Positions 45,741 through 56,625 of a DNA stretch of 64,000 bases are shown here, one piece after another (position 1 is the stretch's first letter; each line of letters starts with the position of its first letter). A program made the position numbers and the translations under genes. The DNA lies in NCBI GenBank assembly GCA_028551475.1, contig CM052356.1, positions 13,295,884 to 13,359,883 of the forward strand, written 5' to 3'. Below the pieces are notes generated by a model. The model worked only from the letters and a program-made list of their open reading frames with translations. It ran no database searches and was not told the DNA's origin. The DNA is from Casuarina equisetifolia (lineage: Eukaryota > Streptophyta > Magnoliopsida > Fagales > Casuarinaceae).

Positions 45741-46794
45741 GTCAGAAAATGCAATTTCTAATCCAGAATTTATTTGAAGAAACAGTTCAGAATCGTTTAC
45801 CTTAGGATCTTCTTCCTCAAGAGTTGCTATTGCGGTTAGGCATAGATGTGCAACCTCTTCTTGAGTTTCTTCATCAGATGAGGAGTTCTCATCATCCAAG
45901 GCAACAATCATTGCCTTCTTTTTGTTCTTGCTGTTTCTTTTTATGATTATCGGACAATCAATCTTAATACGTTTTGGTTTCCTGTATTCATAGCACACAT
46001 TCTCCCTAGGTTCATTTAATTCTTTTCTCCTATTTTGCCCTATGTTTTTGTTTAAGCCTCTTCTTAGAAATTTTCTAAACCTTCTAGCTATAAGGGCTAC
46101 TTCATCATTTTCTGACTCTTCTTCTTCAACTTTTTCAACTTCCACTTTAAGTGCAAGTGTTCTCATTTTCTTTCTTTCTTCTCATAAGATGCATTTCATG
46201 AATCTTAAGAGAACCTAGCAGATCATCTAAGGTCAGCACCTCTAGGTTATGAGCTTCTTCTATAGCCATCTTTTTAAGGTCCCAACTCTCGGGTAGGGAT
46301 ACTAACATTTTTCTCACCATTTCCTCATTTGTATAGGTTTTTCCTAGTAATTCAAGTTCAGAAATAATTTCAGTAAACCTACCAAACATATCACTAATAG
46401 TTTCAGAATCTTTCATAACAAATAGTTCATAGTCATGTGTAAGCATATTAACCTTAGAAAACTTTACCTTTTTAGTTCCTTCATAAATGACCTCTAACTT
46501 ATTCCAAATTTCTTTACCAATGGTGTAAGAGGACACTTTGTTAAACTCATGTGTTCTAACACCACTATAGATCATATTCATGGACTTAGCATTTAACCCC
46601 ATTACTTTAACTTCATTTTTTGACCATTCATCAATTTCAAGTAATGTAATACCCTTCCTGATTACTTGCCAAGCTTCTGGATCTTGGCCTATTATGAGGA
46701 CTTGCATTAATTGTTTCCAATGCCTAAAATTAATGCCACCAAACAAGGGAGGTTTATTAAACCCCGTAACAGCTAACCCTTTTTCAGAAGCCAT
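45729..46794 (-). pseudogene. gag: Copia B gag N-terminal part, frameshifted
   Basis: It starts at the ATG at 46794 (MASEKGLAVTGFNKPPLF). The UBN2-type core has HWKQLMQVLIIGQDPEAW, MNMIYSGVRTHEFNKVSS, HDYELFVMKDSETISDMF and MVRKMLVSLPESWD. The frame changes near 46150-46166, after which an acidic stretch and the first zinc knuckle follow. That knuckle is degraded: CYEYRKPKRIKIDC keeps only the outer two cysteines. The segment ends at 45729. Confidence 0.88.
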
Positions 46795-46840
46795 AATGTG
46801 GATCTACTCTAGGATGTTAGTCCTTTTAATCAGAGAACCT

Positions 46841-46854
46841 GGCTCTAGATGCCA
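46841..46854 (-). other. Copia B primer binding site, altered Met type
   Basis: The reverse complement TGGCATCTAGAGCC resembles the initiator tRNA-Met site TGGTATCAGAGCC, with one substitution and one extra base. It lies two bases from the 5' LTR. Confidence 0.75.
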
Positions 46855-46856
46855 AT

Positions 46857-48506
46857 TGTTGGGTTTTATGGCCTAACAAGAAGGGGGTTGAATTGTTATT
46901 GTACCGAAAATTGTTTCTTTCTAAAAATCTAATCAATTACTTTAACAACTTGTATAATAATATGCAATCAAATAGAAATATGTAATCAAAGAAAGAACAA
47001 GAGAATCAACACCTAATTTACCACGGTGGTTCGGCACTCTATCTTAGAGTCCTACGTCCACCCTCTTCTTCTTCAATCAAATTGCTTGAAGTCCCCTTTA
47101 CTTAATCTGATTAGGAGAACACGTTCTCCCTAATCCAACTAATCCCTTCTCAAAGGAATTACCAAGTCCGAATACAGATAGTGATCAAAAGATCATATAT
47201 AATAGCAAATCCCCAAATAATATGTCAATGTATGGGATATTGCTAATCAAAGGAGCTATTCAAACAAATATATCAAGATACAAAGCTCTTATTACAAAAT
47301 CCCCAATTTGGTGAAATTAGGGTTTTGGATTTTCCTCAAGATTTATGTACAGAGAATGTTTATAAGTGAAATTAGCACACAAATAATGTTATACAAGCTA
47401 TAATTGATGATATTATCAAAGATTGAATTGAATAATGGAATATCACCGAGAGCTTGTAAGCCACCGAATGATGTATGATCTCAAATCAAATGGTAAGTAA
47501 GCTAAGTAGATTATCTTCACAAAGAAAATGCTTCAAATAGATGTTCCTCATTAATCAAAAACCTTCACGAACACATCTCCTTTAAATAGAAGCAAATCTA
47601 GGGTTTTCTTTTTGAGTCAAACCTGAACCATAGCCTTCTATCCGTTGGGAATAATAGACTATCCATCAAATCAACCTCATTTCAACCTTTTGATTCAAAA
47701 TCTGACCGTTCTGACAACCCATCTCCTCTAGATTCATCCCGTTGAAGCTTCGACGCTTAAGAGAGACGAAGGTAGCATTGGGGTGAGAATGACGTGGCTA
47801 GGGCATGACCCCTTGAGAGATAAACGTCTCTTATGTGCCCTTAAATGAGATAACATCATAGCCAGCAAGTGTATCAAGGAAGCTTCTGATGTGATCAAGA
47901 TGACACCGTAATGGAAGTCTCTAATAATGATCAATACAACACCGTAATAGGAAGCCTCTGATAATGATCAATGCGACACCGTAATGGGAACAGGATCAGG
48001 CAGGTTGACGTGAACTTGGGCCGCACCTATGTTCTCACAGTTCAACAGCAAAAGTCCATTCTAGTAATACTATATATTCAACATGTATATTCGGTCCAAT
48101 ATCAACACGGTCCAATATCAATACTCGGTCCAATATTAATGCATTTATAATGTATTGCATATATTGAACTTAAGCTCATATATTGTTCCTGCAATTTCAC
48201 CAAATCAAGTATCATATTCCTAAAATATATTCAAGTATATTTCATATTTCTTGAAGAAATATTTAAATAAATAATATATTTAAATAATCAACATTTATTT
48301 GAATATATGTAACAAATACTTTAAAAGTATATTTTATGAGAGAATGTAGGAACTTGGTTACTTTATAATATCATTAATTGATATTATAATTTGTACACCT
48401 TTTGCTTCCTATAGTTTTGCTTTTTGCACATTTAGAAAAACATAATTTGAGAATTGATATTTACAAGAAAATATTTTCAGTCACAACAAAACCCTATTTT
48501 CCAACA
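46857..48506 (-). repeat. Copia B 5' LTR (right)
   Basis: It runs TGTTGGGTTTTATGG to TTTTCCAACA, 1650 bases, with the tandem repeat at 47871-47980 and a minus-strand TATA box at 47579-47589. Confidence 0.95.
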
Positions 48507-48511
48507 TTCTT
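48507..48511. repeat. Target-site duplication of copia B, right copy
   Basis: TTCTT is identical to 39788-39792. Confidence 0.92.
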
Positions 48512-48594
48512 ACCATTAAAAAAAAATTAGGTAGGAAGAAGACAATGCCATGATCGATATTGGCGCCAAACATGAACAACAAACATAAACATAC

Positions 48595-48826
48595 CATCCA
48601 TTTTTGCATCCCTTGGAGACTATTAGGATTCGATTTCTTCACAGTAACTACTATTCCAACTCCGACCTTGGACGGCACATACGTGCTCTCCTCAACCCAA
48701 CCTTTGAAGACCCTTCCAAACCCCCCTCGCCAAGTAATGTATCAGAACTAAAATTATGTGTTGCACTCTTTAGATCTGCCAATCTGAATAGCTTCAAGTT
48801 TGGTGTAATTGCCTTTCTTATCGAGG
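48595..48826 (-). pseudogene. Kinase exon with glycine-rich loop
   Basis: The acceptor AG is at 48827-48828 and the donor GT at 48593-48594. The exon is open throughout in one frame. It gives ITPNLKLFRLADLKSATH, then the ATP-binding GEGGFGRVFKGW and the conserved VTVKK lysine, ending Trp-Met, which joins in register with AEVNFLG of exon 39127-39262. It starts only about 60 bases from gypsy D (48888). This exon shows the gene is one locus split by copia B and not two kinase fragments. Confidence 0.85.
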
Positions 48827-48887
48827 CTTTTGCTCAAGTTTGCTTTTGCCTTCTGGGTGAACCACAATGCCCTTTGGGGTAGCATTG

Positions 48888-49436
48888 TGTTATGTGTCTT
48901 AGCAAACCCCCTTGTTAAAAGGCGTTGTACAGAGTAATCTTGCAAGTCAAGCAAGGACAAACTTCTTCTTTCCCCCATGACCTATGGTGTAAATCTGAAG
49001 GGAGAAAAGAGAATAGAAATCCAGCTCTATAAAGGGAGTCAGGAACCTCACAGCCTCAAAAGGGAGACTACACCTTAATGAGAGGAAGACAAATTCATTC
49101 ATGCCCAAATCATTACAGAAACAGAGTTTATACTTCCCTTGCCCCGCCATTATTCTGACGTAAGGGCCTGGGTTTCATAGTACAACAAAAGATACAACAA
49201 AATATCAAAAGCATGGGTTATTCTTACACGAATTGGATCTCCCATCTTCCTTCTCACTATTCTGGGTTACCCTTACGCTTCCTCTGCCAGATGGCTCTCG
49301 GTGTTGCTCGATTCTCCCACTTCAGCATGGTAAGGGAAGGTCAAGAGTAAAGGATCTTCTGTGGTCTGGTTCACGTGGGTTTGCTGCACTGAGGTTAAGC
49401 CAACTTCTTGACCTCTGACACTTGGGATACATGACA
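48888..49436 (-). repeat. Gypsy D 3' LTR (left)
   Basis: It runs TGTTATGTGTCTTAGC to GATACATGACA and pairs with 53862-54409. Confidence 0.93.
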
Positions 49437-49449
49437 GACCTCCCTCCTT
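49437..49449 (-). other. Gypsy D polypurine tract
   Basis: Minus-strand AAGGAGGGAGGTC directly precedes the 3' LTR. Confidence 0.8.
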
Positions 49450-49829
49450 AGAGTTGACCTTGTCCTCAAGGTCAAAAGAAGGGACCCTAGCCTTCATGTC
49501 CTCCAACTCTTGATAGGTAGCATCTGCAGGCGATAGCTCGTGCCAATGCACTAGGATCTCCCCTACCCCTTCTTGCTCTTCTTGTCCAAGATGGCCTTAG
49601 GAGTTGTAGTAATACTTTCTCCATTAGCTAGAACTTTAGGTAGTTCTTCTAGCACCATGTCAGTACTTCCTAAATGCTTTTTCAAATTGGAGATGTGGAT
49701 TACCGAATGGATTCTTGACCCTGGTGGTAACTTCAGCTTGTAGGCTACCTCCCCTACCTTTTGTTTTATCTCAAAGGGACCGTAAAACCTTGGTTTCAGC
49801 TTGTTGCCCTTTCTCATTACCACTGACAC
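49450..49829 (-). pseudogene. pol: Gypsy D integrase C-terminus and chromodomain-like tail
   Basis: The first part (49829-49563) has KLKPRFYGPFEI and SVIHISNLKKHLG, the integrase C-terminal fold that precedes the chromodomain. A frame change near 49565 leads to ILVHWHELSPADATYQELE and SFDLEDKV, which aligns with the KWKGLP-EATWE pattern of chromodomains, with a Tyr where Trp is usual. The reading ends just before the polypurine tract, as in intact relatives. Confidence 0.75.
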
Positions 49830-49859
49830 TTGTCTGTAAGGTTCTAGTCAGAGGTAAAC

Positions 49860-50643
49860 CGTGTCCCCAATGTTGAGCTGGAAGTCTCTCTTCTTCCGAT
49901 CATCCCTTCATTCAGTTTTGGGCAGTAGCTAGCTTTTCCTTTAGTTCCTTCAGAACTTGATCACTATCATAGAGTTCCCTCTCCACTAATTTTATTAGGG
50001 TGGCTCTTGGAACATAAGTAAGTAAAGTAAGGGGCAGCTTCCCATACACTATCTTATAGGGGGTTTTCCTGCTAGGTACTTGTATACTAGTTTTGTAGCA
50101 ATAAGAAGCCCACGGTAGCCACTTACACCAGTCTTTTGGCCTATCTCCTATAAAGCATCTCAAGTACATTTGGATTATCCTATTGGGTACCTCAGTTTGG
50201 CCATCTGATTGAGGATGGTATGCTAATGACATATTAAAGCTAGTCCCTTAAAGCCTAAATAGCTCTTTCCAAAATAGGCTAGTGAAGGTGGCCCCCCGAT
50301 CACTCACTATAGACTTAGGCATGCTATATAGTTTAAAAATATTCTAAAAAAAGATCTAGGCTATGGCAGGGGTTGTGTAAGGGTGAGAGATAGGGATCAA
50401 ATGGCCAAACTTGGATAACCTATCTATTACAACAAAGATGGAGGTTTTACCTTGAGAATTAGGCAAGCCATCTATGAAGTCCATAGATATGTCTGTCCAA
50501 ATTTGATCAGGGATAGGGAAAGGTTGAAGAAAACCTGGTGGTGACAAGTTATTCCACTCGTGTTGTTAGCAAACACTACACTGTCTAATAAAACTCTAGA
50601 TGTCTCTGCTCATGTGTTTCTAGAAAAAAACCACCTTGATTCT
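49860..50643 (-). pseudogene. pol: Gypsy D integrase, broken
   Basis: The core begins with Asp in [14 protein letters not shown] (about 50470), has a second Asp in the IVSDRGATF stretch near 50310, and Glu in SDGQTEVPNR near 50190. YHPQ and DWCKWLPWASYCYKT follow. The zinc region lies near 50560-50640. Stops near 50353 and 50235 interrupt it. It would catalyse strand transfer of element DNA. Confidence 0.85.
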
Positions 50644-51494
50644 TTAGAGAGTCTTATGATACCCTTCATGTGTACCCTGGTGAAATTCCTTAAGGATAGT
50701 ATCTTTTAGGGCTGAGTCTTTTGGTAAATAAATCCTCCCTTTCCAAAATATTACACCTTCTCTAAACTCCCATGGCCCTACTACTTCTCCTGCCTCAATG
50801 TCCTTACTAAGCTCTCTAGTAGCTGTATGATTTTGTACTTCCTTTTTCACAACCTCCAACCATAATGGGAAGGGATTAGATATTGCTTTCAACATCCCTT
50901 GAGTATCAACTTGTTCTCTTCTGGAGAGGGCATCTGCAGCCCCATTCTCCTTACCCGGTTTATACTCTATAGAGAAGTCATATCCCATAGGCTTTGCTAA
51001 CCAATGTTGTTGGGTAGGGGTGGTAATTTTTTGTTCCTAGAGATACTTTAAGCTTTTCTGATCTGTCCTCATAATGAAGGGCCTTCTTAGTAGATAGTGC
51101 CTCCACTGCCGGACTGCCAGGATAAAGGCTAACATTTCCTTATCATAGGTTGATAAAGCAACATTCTTCCCATGTAATCCTTTACTAAAATAAGCTATAA
51201 GTCTAGCTTTTTGTACCATAACAGCCCCCACTCCAAATTACTTGCATCACATTCTATAACAAAGGGTTTAGTGAAATCAGGGAGGGCTAATACTGGAGTT
51301 TCAATGAGTAACTTCTTTAGAGTCTGGAATGCTTCCTGAGTAGCTGTGTTCCATCCAAATGAGTCTTTCTTTAGCAATTTTGTCAATGGCTCAGCCACAC
51401 TTCCATAACCCTTCACAAACCTTCTGTAATACCCAGTCAAACCCAAAAGTCCTCTTAGTACCTTCACATTCTTAGGACAAGGCCACTCCAACAT
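50644..51494 (-). pseudogene. pol: Gypsy D RNase H region, broken
   Basis: After [21 protein letters not shown] leads to [13 protein letters not shown] (catalytic Asp), then STYDKEMLAFILAVRQWRHY and MRTDQKSLKYL. The end of the domain is GYDFSIEYKPGKENGAADA with LSRR. A frameshift at about 51215-51230 and a stop near 51036 break the frame. Confidence 0.85.
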
Positions 51495-51506
51495 AGCTTT
51501 TATTTT

Positions 51507-52296
51507 TTATGCTTCTACAGTCACCCCTTCACCCGATATAACATGGCCTAGGAAACTAACAGAACTTTGTCCAAAGGCACATTTTGATCTTTTTACAAAT
51601 AGCTTATGGTTTCTCAGCTTCTCAAACACCTCTCCCAAGTGAATCAAGTGCTCTGCCCAATCCTTACTATAAACCAAGATATCGTCAAAGAATACCAAGG
51701 TTGTTTTTCTAAGAAGCTCCTTAAAAATTGAGTTCATAAGGGCTTGAAAAGAAGATGGGGCATTAACTAATCCAAAAGGCATTACCATGAATTCATAATG
51801 CCCATAGTAAGTCCTAAAGGCTATTTTTTTGAATATCCTTAGGGTCCATTCTAATCTGGTAGTAACCAGATCGCAAATCCAATTTAGAAAATATTTGGGC
51901 TCCCTTTAACTCATCTAGCAACTTGTCTACTATAGGTATAGGAAATTTATCCTTAATGGTCTACTTGTTAAGAGCTCTATAGTCCACACATAAATGCCAT
52001 CCACCATATGATTTTTTTACCAATAGAATAGGTGCTGAGTAGGGACTGTTACTTGGCCTAATAGTTCCTGCTGCCAACAACTTCTCTACAATTTTCTCTA
52101 TTTCTATCTTCTGATGGTAAGGATTCCTATAAGGGCTTATTGACATAGCACTTATCCCTTCTTTGAGAGGAATTTTGTGATCATGGAACCTCTTTGGTGG
52201 TAGCCCTGAGGGCTCTTGAAATAAATCCTTATATTGCTTTAGTATTGCTTGCAATTTTGCACCACCTTCTTGCTCTACAACCCCTCCAACCTTCAA
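51507..52296 (-). pseudogene. pol: Gypsy D reverse transcriptase, broken
   Basis: The N-terminal part reads FHDHKIPLKEG, then IRPSNSPYSAPILLVKKSYG and HLCVDYRALNK, then a stop at 51958-51960. Further on, MVMPFGLVNAPSSFQALMN and the catalytic LVFFDDILVYSKDW appear, then CAFGQSSVSFLGHVISGEG. A frame change falls near 51790-51830. RT would copy the RNA genome. Confidence 0.88.
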
Positions 52297-53842
52297 AATT
52301 CTTCTCCCCTGTTTGCTCTCTTATCTACTAACCATGAGTAATGTGCCTTCTAAGTTTCTTACTTCTATCCCCTCTTGATAATTCCCCACCAATTCTTCCC
52401 ACTCCTAGGACTTCTTTTCACCTTTAGTCTCCTCACCACTACCCCTCTTAAGCTTAATCAAATTGCCTTTCACATAAAAGCTGATAGATGCAAAATCCCA
52501 CGTGATCTTTCCTAAAGACCTTAACCACTGCACACCAAGTACTGCTTCTGTACCCTGTAAAGACAACAAATAAAAATCCATCTCCATCACTACCCTTTGG
52601 AGAAGTACCTTTACTCCCTTGCACATCCCTTGGCTTGCCAACTTACCACCTCCAGCTACCGTCACATTGATCCTTGGCTGCCAATCTACCCTTAATGCTA
52701 GTTCCTTGACTAATTGATAGTTCACAAAGTTATATGTACTTCCCGAGTCTACCAAAAACTTGATATTCCTTTCTCTTTTTGCCATTCTTCCTATGATTAC
52801 CATGGTTCTAAGGGTAGCCATGCCATACATGGCATTCACAAAGATCTCCACATGTTCTATCTCTTCCCCTAGTGTCTCTCCTTCTACCTCTAACCAATCT
52901 GCCTCATCTTCATATGGCCAAGTACCTTGCAAAATAAAAAGCCTTCTACACTTATGGCCTAGCATAAACCTCTCATCACAGCTAAAACATAGCCCTTTCC
53001 TTCTCTTTTCCTGTAACTCAGTAGGTGACATTTTTCTCAGTGGGACACTGGCTTTAGAAAGGTTAGAGTTGTAGTTGACCATCTTCCTAGTAGGAAAAGA
53101 AATGGGTTTCTTATCACTAGTCCAATGATCACTTGCCCTATGCCCATATAGTCTAGCAAATTCTATGGCGCCAGCTAAGGTGGTGGGTTTCTTGGCTGCA
53201 ACCTCTATCTTAATGCTTTTTTTTAGCCCACTAACAAAACCCTTAATGATTTGAGCTTCTAAAAGCTGCCCTGCCCTCAATAATTTCCTATAATCCTCCT
53301 TATGGTATTCTGCAATAGAATGGTCTGCTACAATTTCGTAAGTTGCCCATACCCACAAAGAAATTCTGAAGGTCCACACCTTTGAAAGAGTTACTTTTCT
53401 AGCTTTTCCTATACAATGGGTGTACCTCGGCATTTAGATTTAAGCAATTGAAACCATACCTGAGCGTCAGCCTCAAGGTTCCAGGCTACCCAGGCTACCT
53501 TGTCCTCCTATGGGGTTTTATGGAAGTCAAAGAAATGAGTTGCCTGATTCAGCCAGCTAGTTGGGTCTCCATTTCCTTCAAATCGAGGAAACTCCATCTT
53601 GACACTGCCTAGCTTGCACCCTCCTGGTGCTGGGTTGGTTTCCCCATTCTTTTTTTCCTCATCTTTGCCCGCATTTGAGGAAGAGCCCCCCCTTCCATAT
53701 CATTATGGCCATCGTCTTTGGAAGCATCCTTCTTGGAGTTTAGCGCCAGCAAGATCTGTTGCATAAGTAAGATAGTTCTTTAAGCCATCGATCAATTCCC
53801 AACATCTCTGATTCCAAGTGATCAACTCTTTCTTCTACCATG
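52297..53842 (-). pseudogene. gag: Gypsy D gag and protease, broken
   Basis: The probable start is the minus-strand ATG near 53842, soon after the primer site. MEFPRFEGNGDPTSWLNQ and a CX2C...HXC knuckle (CFSCDERFMLGHKC, about 52965-53000) belong to gag. FLVDSGSTYNFVNYQLV near 52735-52760 is the retropepsin active site (Asp-Ser-Gly intact). VLGVQWLRSLGKITWDF closes the protease. A stop interrupts the early gag (about 53510), and frame changes occur near 53680 and 53430. Confidence 0.85.
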
Positions 53843-53861
53843 CCTAGCTCCGATGCCAGTT

Positions 53862-54409
53862 TGTTATGTGTCTTAGCAAACCCCCTTGTTAAAGGGTGTT
53901 GTACAAAGTAATCTTGCAAGTCAAGCGAGACAAACTTCTTCTTTCCCCCATGACCTATGGTGTAAATTTGAAGGGAGAAAAGAGAATAGAAATCTGGCTC
54001 TATAGAGGGAGTCTGAAACCTCACAGCCTCAAAAGGGAGACTACATGTTAATGAAAGGAAGACAAATTCATTCATGCCTAAATCATTATAGAAACAGAGT
54101 TTCTACTTCCCTTGCCCCGCCATTATTCTGACGTAAGGGCCTGGATTTCATAGTACAGCAAAAGATACAACAAAATATCAAAAGCATAGGCTAGTCTTAC
54201 ACGGATTAGACCCCCCACCTTCCTTCTCACTATTCCAGGTTGCCCTTACACTTCCTCTGTCAGATAGCTCCAGATGTTGCTCGATTCTCCCACTTCAGCA
54301 CGGTAAGGGAAGGTCAAGAGTAGAGGATCTTCTGCGGTCTAGTTCACATGGGTTTGCTACATTGAGGTTAAGCCAACTTCTTGACCTCTAACACCTGGGA
54401 TACACAACA
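53862..54409 (-). repeat. Gypsy D 5' LTR (right)
   Basis: It runs TGTTATGTGTCTTAGC to GATACACAACA and pairs with 48888-49436. From 54410 to 54534 a 125-base stretch shows nothing recognisable. Confidence 0.93.
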
Positions 54410-54534
54410 CATTATGCTCTTTCATGGCATCCCTACATCTTGTTGGTCATTGTTTCTTGATGTTTCTACTTTGACATGAAGGGAAAGCACGGGTTTTAAT
54501 TACTTGTTACTCTAAAAGCTTGAAGTATGCATAT

Positions 54535-54805
54535 TGTTAGAGATATGGTTGCCCTAGTATCTACAATAGCTATCTCAATATATTCTCTTCCCATACTAAG
54601 ACAATGGGAATATTGCAATTATGGATATAGAATATGTTGTATAAGGAAATTATTCTTTTCTTTACTTGTAATTATTTTTTCCTTTCTCATTACGTTCCTT
54701 GTATTATAAGTAGAACGTCATGTAATAGTTCTAATTCAAGCAATCCAAGAGAAACTTTTCCCATTGGTCTTGCTCTTACCATTGCTTCCTCTCTATTTCC
54801 TGTCA
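54535..54805 (+). repeat. Copia E 5' LTR
   Basis: It runs TGTTAGAGATATGG to CCTGTCA, 271 bases, with a TATA-like TATTATAAG near 54690-54700. Its right border is set by the adjoining primer site. The partner LTR is outside the window. Confidence 0.8.
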
Positions 54806-54819
54806 TGGTATCAAGAGCC
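54806..54819 (+). other. Copia E primer binding site
   Basis: TGGTATCAAGAGCC directly follows the LTR and resembles the initiator tRNA-Met site with one extra base. A T-rich leader runs from 54820 to 54952. Confidence 0.85.
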
Positions 54820-54952
54820 ACTACGGTTCTTTTGTTCTAAGCTTCCATTCCTTTTTTTTTATAACCTTATTTTTCTCTTCACTTAGTTGCTTTTGTTTCC
54901 CTTTTTTTTTCAAGCACCTTCTCGGATATTTTTTGGTTATCTCTTTTTCAAC

Positions 54953-56625
54953 ATGTCTTCTAACCGTGTTGATGTTGATGCTCTAATTTTTTAGGAGACC
55001 TCCAACAATGAGGCTCCTATGCACTAAGTCCCACCATGTCTGTCTCATATCCTGTTGCCCCTGTTTCCTCCCAGACTAGTATGGGCTCTCTTCATCCTGG
55101 CCTAGCTCAAGTTGGTATCTTATAGGTCAGGCACCTAACTCGAGTCCTCCGGGTTTGGGTCCTAATCCCTACCTGATATCCTATATGGGTCAGTTTGTCT
55201 CCATAGGTCAGGCCCCCAACCTAACTGCTCTGGGTTCAAATCCAAATCCTTACCCAGTTCTCAACCCAGGATTTTTCCCTTTTGCAGTGCTGATCAGCCA
55301 CTAGAATCTGGTGACCCCCTGTATACCGGTGCCTCCGATGGTCCTGAACTTCATCTTGTCACTCAACCTCTCACCGGTGTCAACAATTATGTAGTTTAGG
55401 CTCGTGAATTTCATCGTTCTATCACCACCAAGGACAAAGAGGGCTTCTTGGATGGATCTGCTTCGATGCCAACTGACCCATGCTTGGTCTGCCAATGGTG
55501 CAAGCATAACCAACTTGTGCACTCTTGGATCGAAAACCGCCTCAAACCCGAATCGTCGCCACCTTGACGCCAACCAAAAATGCTTGATCCCTCTGGTTGA
55601 ACATTGTCGAAATGTTTGGAAAGCTTGATTAAGCCAAGCTTTTCTCCATCCACTAGACCTTGAATGACCTATGGCAAGGGAATCTCACCATTGCTGTTGT
55701 TTTTAATCGGCTTTCTACTCTATGGAACGAGCTTGATATGGCCAAAGAGTAGCTTGCTGGCCTCAACACCACCCTCAAATAGTCTTGAGCCATCAAGGAC
55801 TGCCATTGTTGTATGCAATTTCTTCCCATCCTCAATGAGGGTTTCCTTCCCTTCCGGTCGCAAATGTTGGCTTTGGATCCTCTGCCTTCTCTTGGTCATC
55901 TCTACCATTTGGCCGTGCAGGATGAGAACCAACACTTGGCCTCCTCTGGATACATCAAGGTTGGCAAGTTTGTGCTCTTGACAACTCACGCAACCCCAGC
56001 ACAGTGCACCCTTGCTCTCCAGGCCAGCTCTCCTGGCATCCCTCGCACATTATGGTTGTCTCACCCGAACCCCTACCATAATTTTCATCGGACGGTTCCT
56101 AGCATTTACCTAGATCGGATGGTGCATTGGGCTCCTATCTCACACCTAGACCAGTTGCATCTAACTCGACCCCACGTGCTTATGACTTGGGCCCGCATCC
56201 TAATTTCGACCCACTTCTCCCAAACCCAACCCTCAACACACTTTATAATTTAGGCTTGCTCATGGCTTACTAGGCCACCAATGCACCTGCTTTTGGCCTG
56301 CCTCACACTACGGGCTCGCCCCATCAATCATCTCACTCCAACAAATGGGCCTCTTGCCGCAACAACCCAAAAGGCATTTTTTGTGACCATTGCAAGCGTC
56401 CCTTTCATACTAAGGACACTTGCTGGCAGCTCCATGGTCGCCCCAATAATGCCAACAATAAAATTAGAGATTCTTCTACTCACTAAGTCACTGTGGCACT
56501 TGATTCGGCACCCCTGCCTATTAATGAGGACCAATTCCAACGCATCATGCAAGCCATTACTCAACTCGGCACCCTCGACAAGATCGCTAGCTTTGTAGGT
56601 ACTTTTTTTTTGCCTTAATTCCATT
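54953..56625 (+). pseudogene. gag: Copia E gag, broken
   Basis: The ATG at 54953 (MSSNRVDVDAL) is followed at once by a stop. Pieces of copia gag are spread over three frames: HLVTQPLTGVNNYVV and KDKEGFLDGS (about 55345-55450), MQFLPILNEGFLPFRSQM and LDPLPSLGHLYHLAVQDE (55813-55930), and a perfect CX2CX4HX4C knuckle CDHCKRPFHTKDTC near 56380-56425. At least four frame changes and several stops occur. Confidence 0.8.

Larger units (their letters stand above)
39793..48506 (-). mobile_element. Copia B: full-length SIRE-like copia element
   Basis: An 8.7-kb minus-strand Ty1/copia element with LTRs of 1651 and 1650 bases (39793-41443 and 46857-48506), TTCTT duplication, primer site (46841-46854), polypurine tract (41444-41456), and gag, protease, integrase, RT, RNase H in that order. 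It lies in an intron of the kinase pseudogene. It is structurally complete but its gag-pol is broken at several points: a frameshift in gag, stops in protease, integrase and before RT, and a frameshift before RNase H. Same family as copia A, and its LTR family also supplies the fragments at 69-1042 and 17370-18474. Confidence 0.95.
38268..48826 (-). pseudogene. Receptor-like cytoplasmic kinase (RLCK VII-type), split by copia B
   Basis: Minus-strand host gene. Five exons fit GT-AG rules: 48595-48826, 39127-39262, 38896-39035, 38682-38805 and 38268-38591. They encode, in order, the lead-in LKLFRLADLKSATHNFSS, the glycine loop GEGGFGRVFKG, the VTVKK lysine, [20 protein letters not shown], the catalytic loop [23 protein letters not shown], then [10 protein letters not shown] (APE changed to ALE) and DVYGFGVMLLEM. 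PBL/PIX13-type kinases phosphorylate Ser/Thr in immune and developmental signalling at the membrane. The first intron here holds the 8.7-kb copia B. Exon 38896-39035 has an in-frame TAA just before the catalytic loop, and an 8-base A-run (minus strand, 38432-38439) shifts the frame in the last exon. The exon or exons encoding the N-terminus were not found. Confidence 0.88.
48888..54409 (-). mobile_element. Gypsy D: chromovirus-type Ty3/gypsy element
   Basis: A minus-strand element of 5.5 kb with LTRs of about 549 and 548 bases (48888-49436 and 53862-54409), a polypurine tract (49437-49449) and a Met-type primer site at about 53845-53859. Gag, protease, RT, RNase H, integrase and a chromodomain-like tail occur in that order. 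The flanks are CATTG (48883-48887) and CATTA (54410-54414), a 5-base duplication with one mismatch. Several frame breaks make it inactive. It belongs to a different chromovirus group from the one at 1043-30301, judging by its RT/RNase H wording. Confidence 0.93.

Noticed and set aside
52760-53074. A 104-codon + strand frame opposite gypsy D gag
   Set aside because: It is the shadow of the minus-strand gag/protease frame. The minus strand has the zinc knuckle and the Asp-Ser-Gly motif.
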